A stretch of 64,000 bases of DNA from Geodermatophilus sp. DSM 45219 (GTDB lineage Bacteria; Actinomycetota; Actinomycetes; Mycobacteriales; Geodermatophilaceae), in the NCBI RefSeq assembly GCF_900104025.1, contig NZ_FNIQ01000003.1:372001-436000 (forward strand). The letters are read 5' to 3'. This document shows, one piece after another, positions 61,639 through 64,000 of this stretch. The notes under the pieces were generated by a model. That model searched no databases. It saw only the letters and a list, made by a program, of their open reading frames with translations, and was not told where the DNA came from. Position numbers and translations under genes: made by a program. Positions within the stretch are counted from its first letter, which is position 1, and each line of letters begins with the position of its first letter.

Positions 61639-62760
61639 TCAGCGGTCCGCCGTCCGGTGGATGGGTCCCTCCGTGCCGGTCAGCCGCTCCCCCGAGCCGC
61701 CCCACCGCCCGGCGATGACCTCGGCGGCGATCGAGATCGCCGTCTCCTCGGGCGTGCGGGCGCCCAGGTCCAGCCCGATCGGTGAGGACAGCCGGGCCAG
61801 CTCCTCCTTGGACAGCCCGGCCTCCTCCAGCCGCACCAGCCGCTCCTCGTGCGTGCGTCGCGAGCCCATCGCGCCGACGTAGGCGACCGGCAGCCGCAGC
61901 GCGACCTCCAGCAGCGGGACGTCGAACTTGGGGTCGTGGGTGAGCACGCACAGCACGGTCCGCTCGTCGATGCGCCCGGCGTCGACCTCGCCCTGCAGGT
62001 AGCGGTGCGGCCACTCGACGACGACCTCGTGCGCGTCGGGGAAGCGCTTGGGCGTGGCGAAGACCGGGCGGGCGTCGCAGACGGTCACCCGGTAGCCGAG
62101 GAAGGCGCCGACCCGGGCGACGGCGGCGGCGAAGTCGATGGCGCCGAAGACGACCATCCGAGCGGCCGGGGCGAAGGCGTTGACGAACAGCGACAGATCG
62201 TCGCCGCGCCGCTCGCCGTCGTGCCCGACGTGCATCATCCCGGTGCGGCCGGCGGCCAGCATGCCGCGGGCGTCGTCGGCCACGGCGTCGTCCAGCCGCT
62301 GCAGGCCCAGGGTGCCCGAGCTGCGGTCGGGCCACACGACCAGCCGCCGTCCTACCCGGTCCTCCGGGCCGGCGACGCAGGTGACGACGGCGACCGGCTC
62401 GTGCGCGGCCACCGACCCGGCGACCTCGCCCAGCTCGGGGAAGGACTCGCGCGACACCGACTCGACGAACACGTCGAGGATCCCGCCGCAGGTCAGCCCG
62501 ACGGCGAAGGCGTCGTCGTCGCTGACGCCGTAGCGCTCGAGGGTGGGGACGCCGCTCTCGACGACGTCCCGGGCCTCCTCGTACACCGCGCCCTCGACGC
62601 AGCCGCCGGACACGCTGCCGACCGCGGTGCCGTCCGGCCCGACCAGCATCGACGCGCCGGCCGGGCGCGGGGCCGACCGCCAGGTGGCCACGACCGTGCC
62701 CATCCCGACGGTCTCCCCCGCCTGCCACCAGCCGACGAGATCGTCCAGTACGTCACGCAC
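61639..62760 (-). CDS. XdhC/CoxF-family molybdenum-hydroxylase maturation protein
   Basis: The 373-residue protein has the XdhC N-terminal CoxI-like domain (GTVVATWRSAPRPAGASMLVGPDGTAVGSVSGGCVEGAV, with the conserved Cys) and a second conserved block, GLTCGGILDVFVE. The C-terminal Rossmann domain has VVFGAIDFAAAVARVGAFLGY and AYVGAMGSRRTHEERL. XdhC proteins deliver sulfurated molybdopterin to xanthine-oxidase-family enzymes. The coxSLM product at 22-27 kb is the only visible client in the window. GTG 62760 follows ggagccc. Confidence 0.9.
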   Translation of the reverse strand: MRDVLDDLVGWWQAGETVGMGTVVATWRSAPRPAGASMLVGPDGTAVGSVSGGCVEGAVYEEARDVVESGVPTLERYGVSDDDAFAVGLTCGGILDVFVESVSRESFPELGEVAGSVAAHEPVAVVTCVAGPEDRVGRRLVVWPDRSSGTLGLQRLDDAVADDARGMLAAGRTGMMHVGHDGERRGDDLSLFVNAFAPAARMVVFGAIDFAAAVARVGAFLGYRVTVCDARPVFATPKRFPDAHEVVVEWPHRYLQGEVDAGRIDERTVLCVLTHDPKFDVPLLEVALRLPVAYVGAMGSRRTHEERLVRLEEAGLSKEELARLSSPIGLDLGARTPEETAISIAAEVIAGRWGGSGERLTGTEGPIHRTADR

Positions 62761-62789
62761 AGAAGGGCTCCTTTCGTCGGCAGGACGGC

Positions 62790-62892
62790 GGCCCCCCTGC
62801 AGGGCCCCCGGCCCTCTCCTGGCGCGCCCTGAGCGTGCGAAGGGCTCGGGGAGAGGGTCCTTGTACGAGCGGTGGGGGGCAGGGGGGTCCTT
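62790..62892 (-). repeat. Nested pair of dispersed palindromic elements, copies R7-outer and R7-inner
   Basis: The outer element (arms cccccctgc 62792-62800 and gcagggggg 62879-62887) begins at the stop codon of the VWA gene when read on the minus strand. The inner element (62810-62865; arms ccctctcc and ggagaggg) sits in its apical loop after ccaccgctcg, the same site as in R5. The first 27 bases of outer R7 and outer R5 are identical. Confidence 0.88.
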
Positions 62893-63971
62893 CACGCATG
62901 CTGGATCACTCCCGACAGTTCGTGGAACGCGGCCAGGCTGTGCCCGGCCACGAAGTGGTCGACCGACGGCAGCGCCGCCTGCATCCCCGCGGTGAGCGGC
63001 TCGTAGCCCTCCCGGCCCTTGTGCGGGTTGACCCACACGACCGCGTGCGCCAGCCGTTGCAGCCGGGCCATCTGCTCGGCGAGGACGTCGGTGCCGCCGC
63101 GCTCCCAGCCGTCGCTGCAGACCACCACCACCGCCCCCCGGGCGGTGCCGCGCTGGCCCCACCGGTCGAGGAACGCCTTGAGCACCTCGCCGAGCCGGGT
63201 GCCGCCGGACCAGTCGGGGATCGCCGAGCCGCTGGCGGCCAGCGCCTTGTCCGGGTCGCGCAACCGCAGCTCCCGGGTCACCCGGGTCAGCCGGGTGCCC
63301 ACCGTGAAGACCTCGGTCGCGGCCGGGCGCGCCCGGACGGCGGCGTGCGCGAAACGCAGCAGCGCGTCGGCGTAGGGGCTCATCGAGCCCGACACGTCGA
63401 CGAGCAGGACGACGCGGCGCGGGCGGGGGCGGGCGCGCCGGTGCAGCAGCCGGGTGACCTCGCCGCCGTCGCGCAGCGCCCGGCGCACCGTGCGGGAGGC
63501 GTGCACGGCGCCGTGCGGGCCGGGCCGGCGGCGGCGGGAGGCCCGCATCGGCGTGGCCGGGACCAGCAGGGCGAACAGCCTGCGCAGCTGCTCGCGCTCG
63601 GCACCGGTGAGCTCGGCGACGTCGCGGTGGCGCAGCACCTCGTCGGTGCTGGCCTGCCCGGCGAGCTCCGGCGGCGGACCGCCGTCGTCCTCCCCGGCGC
63701 CCGGCTCGAGCGGGGCCGTGGTGACCGTGCGCTGCTTCTCGTGGGCCGCGGGCGGCACCGGCCGCGGCGACTCACCGCCGAAGTACGCCGCGTAGGCGGC
63801 GTCGTAGCGCTCCAGGTCGTCGGGCCCGGCGCACAGGGTCAGCCGGCCGGCCCAGTACACGTCGGTGGCGTCGAGGACGTCGAGGGCGGCGACGGCGGCC
63901 AGCATCGCCTCGACCCGGTCCGGGGAGGCGGCCACGCCGGCGACGCGGAGCGTGCGCGCGAAGCCCAGCAC
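62892..63971 (-). CDS. CoxE-like VWA-domain protein, start near or beyond the window edge
   Basis: At least 359 residues: N-terminal helical CoxE domain (LGFARTLRVAGVAASPDRVEAML; FGGESPRP), a basic middle (RASRRRRPGPHGAV) and a C-terminal VWA domain with MIDAS LLVDVSGSMSPYADALL and VVCSDGWERGG. CoxE is a CO-dehydrogenase maturation factor working with the MoxR-like CoxD. GTG 63971 is a possible start. The frame remains open to the edge (DVVDTVLGFARTL), so a few N-terminal residues may lie outside. Its stop lies at repeat R7. Confidence 0.88.
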   Translation of the reverse strand: MLGFARTLRVAGVAASPDRVEAMLAAVAALDVLDATDVYWAGRLTLCAGPDDLERYDAAYAAYFGGESPRPVPPAAHEKQRTVTTAPLEPGAGEDDGGPPPELAGQASTDEVLRHRDVAELTGAEREQLRRLFALLVPATPMRASRRRRPGPHGAVHASRTVRRALRDGGEVTRLLHRRARPRPRRVVLLVDVSGSMSPYADALLRFAHAAVRARPAATEVFTVGTRLTRVTRELRLRDPDKALAASGSAIPDWSGGTRLGEVLKAFLDRWGQRGTARGAVVVVCSDGWERGGTDVLAEQMARLQRLAHAVVWVNPHKGREGYEPLTAGMQAALPSVDHFVAGHSLAAFHELSGVIQHA

Positions 63972-64000
63972 CGTGTCGACGACGTCGCGACGTGCTGGAA

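Overview
The window is very GC-rich (clearly above 70% by eye) and densely coded. It has many GTG starts and 4-base ATGA/GTGA/CTGA gene overlaps. Its families (13E12/DUF222 endonuclease-like protein, IdeR-type iron boxes, mycofactocin genes, NDMA-dependent nicotinoprotein dehydrogenases) point to a high-GC actinobacterium. I infer a Geodermatophilaceae-like genome (Blastococcus/Geodermatophilus/Modestobacter type), from gene content only.

Layout. 1-12 kb: an edge-truncated DUF222 protein, a YdeI-like protein, an amino-acid permease, a secreted NlpC/P60 peptidoglycan hydrolase, the TldD/TldE protease pair, a flavin monooxygenase-like protein, a MerA-like disulfide reductase and a CDP-alcohol phosphotransferase. 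12.3-16.3 kb: a four-gene ABC importer operon. 16.3-22.1 kb: a radical SAM enzyme divergent from a metallo-beta-lactamase-fold hydrolase, an amidohydrolase, and a coupled DedA-HAD-hydrolase operon. 22-27 kb: a form II carbon-monoxide-dehydrogenase-type molybdenum hydroxylase operon (coxS-L-M, then coxG). 27-31 kb: an iron-box-controlled siderophore-binding lipoprotein, an MFS exporter and a GAF-domain regulator.

31-46 kb is the core redox island. It holds a mycofactocin locus (mftR, mftA, mftB, mftC, two FadH/OYE-family reductases, mftE, a cysteine hydrolase, mftF) and, next to it, an NDMA-dependent methanol dehydrogenase-type nicotinoprotein followed by a MoxR ATPase with a striking His-rich tail and a VWA protein. 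mftD is not in the window. 46-57 kb: a secreted GH15 glucoamylase-like enzyme, an aldo/keto reductase, an iron-type alcohol dehydrogenase in one operon with a two-component system, a cysteine-desulfurase-like protein, small membrane proteins and an aromatic-ring-hydroxylase-like flavoprotein. 57-64 kb: a second nicotinoprotein (NDMA-dependent zinc alcohol dehydrogenase), again followed by MoxR and VWA genes, then a lipoprotein, a broken MOSC gene, XdhC and a CoxE-like VWA protein cut close to the window edge.

How the genes work together (inference). Mycofactocin is the proposed electron carrier that re-oxidises the tightly bound NAD(P) of nicotinoprotein alcohol dehydrogenases. Its biosynthesis, its repressor, two nicotinoproteins and likely maturation ATPase/VWA pairs therefore form one alcohol/methanol oxidation neighbourhood. 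The MoxR/VWA/XdhC/CoxE genes at the right end may instead (or also) mature the Cox-type molybdoenzyme.

The most unusual non-coding signal is a family of about 55-60 bp palindromic elements placed directly after stop codons. Their outer arms differ from copy to copy but remain self-complementary. In two places one element sits inside the apical loop of another. One copy truncates the MOSC gene, and two copies have been absorbed into coding sequence.
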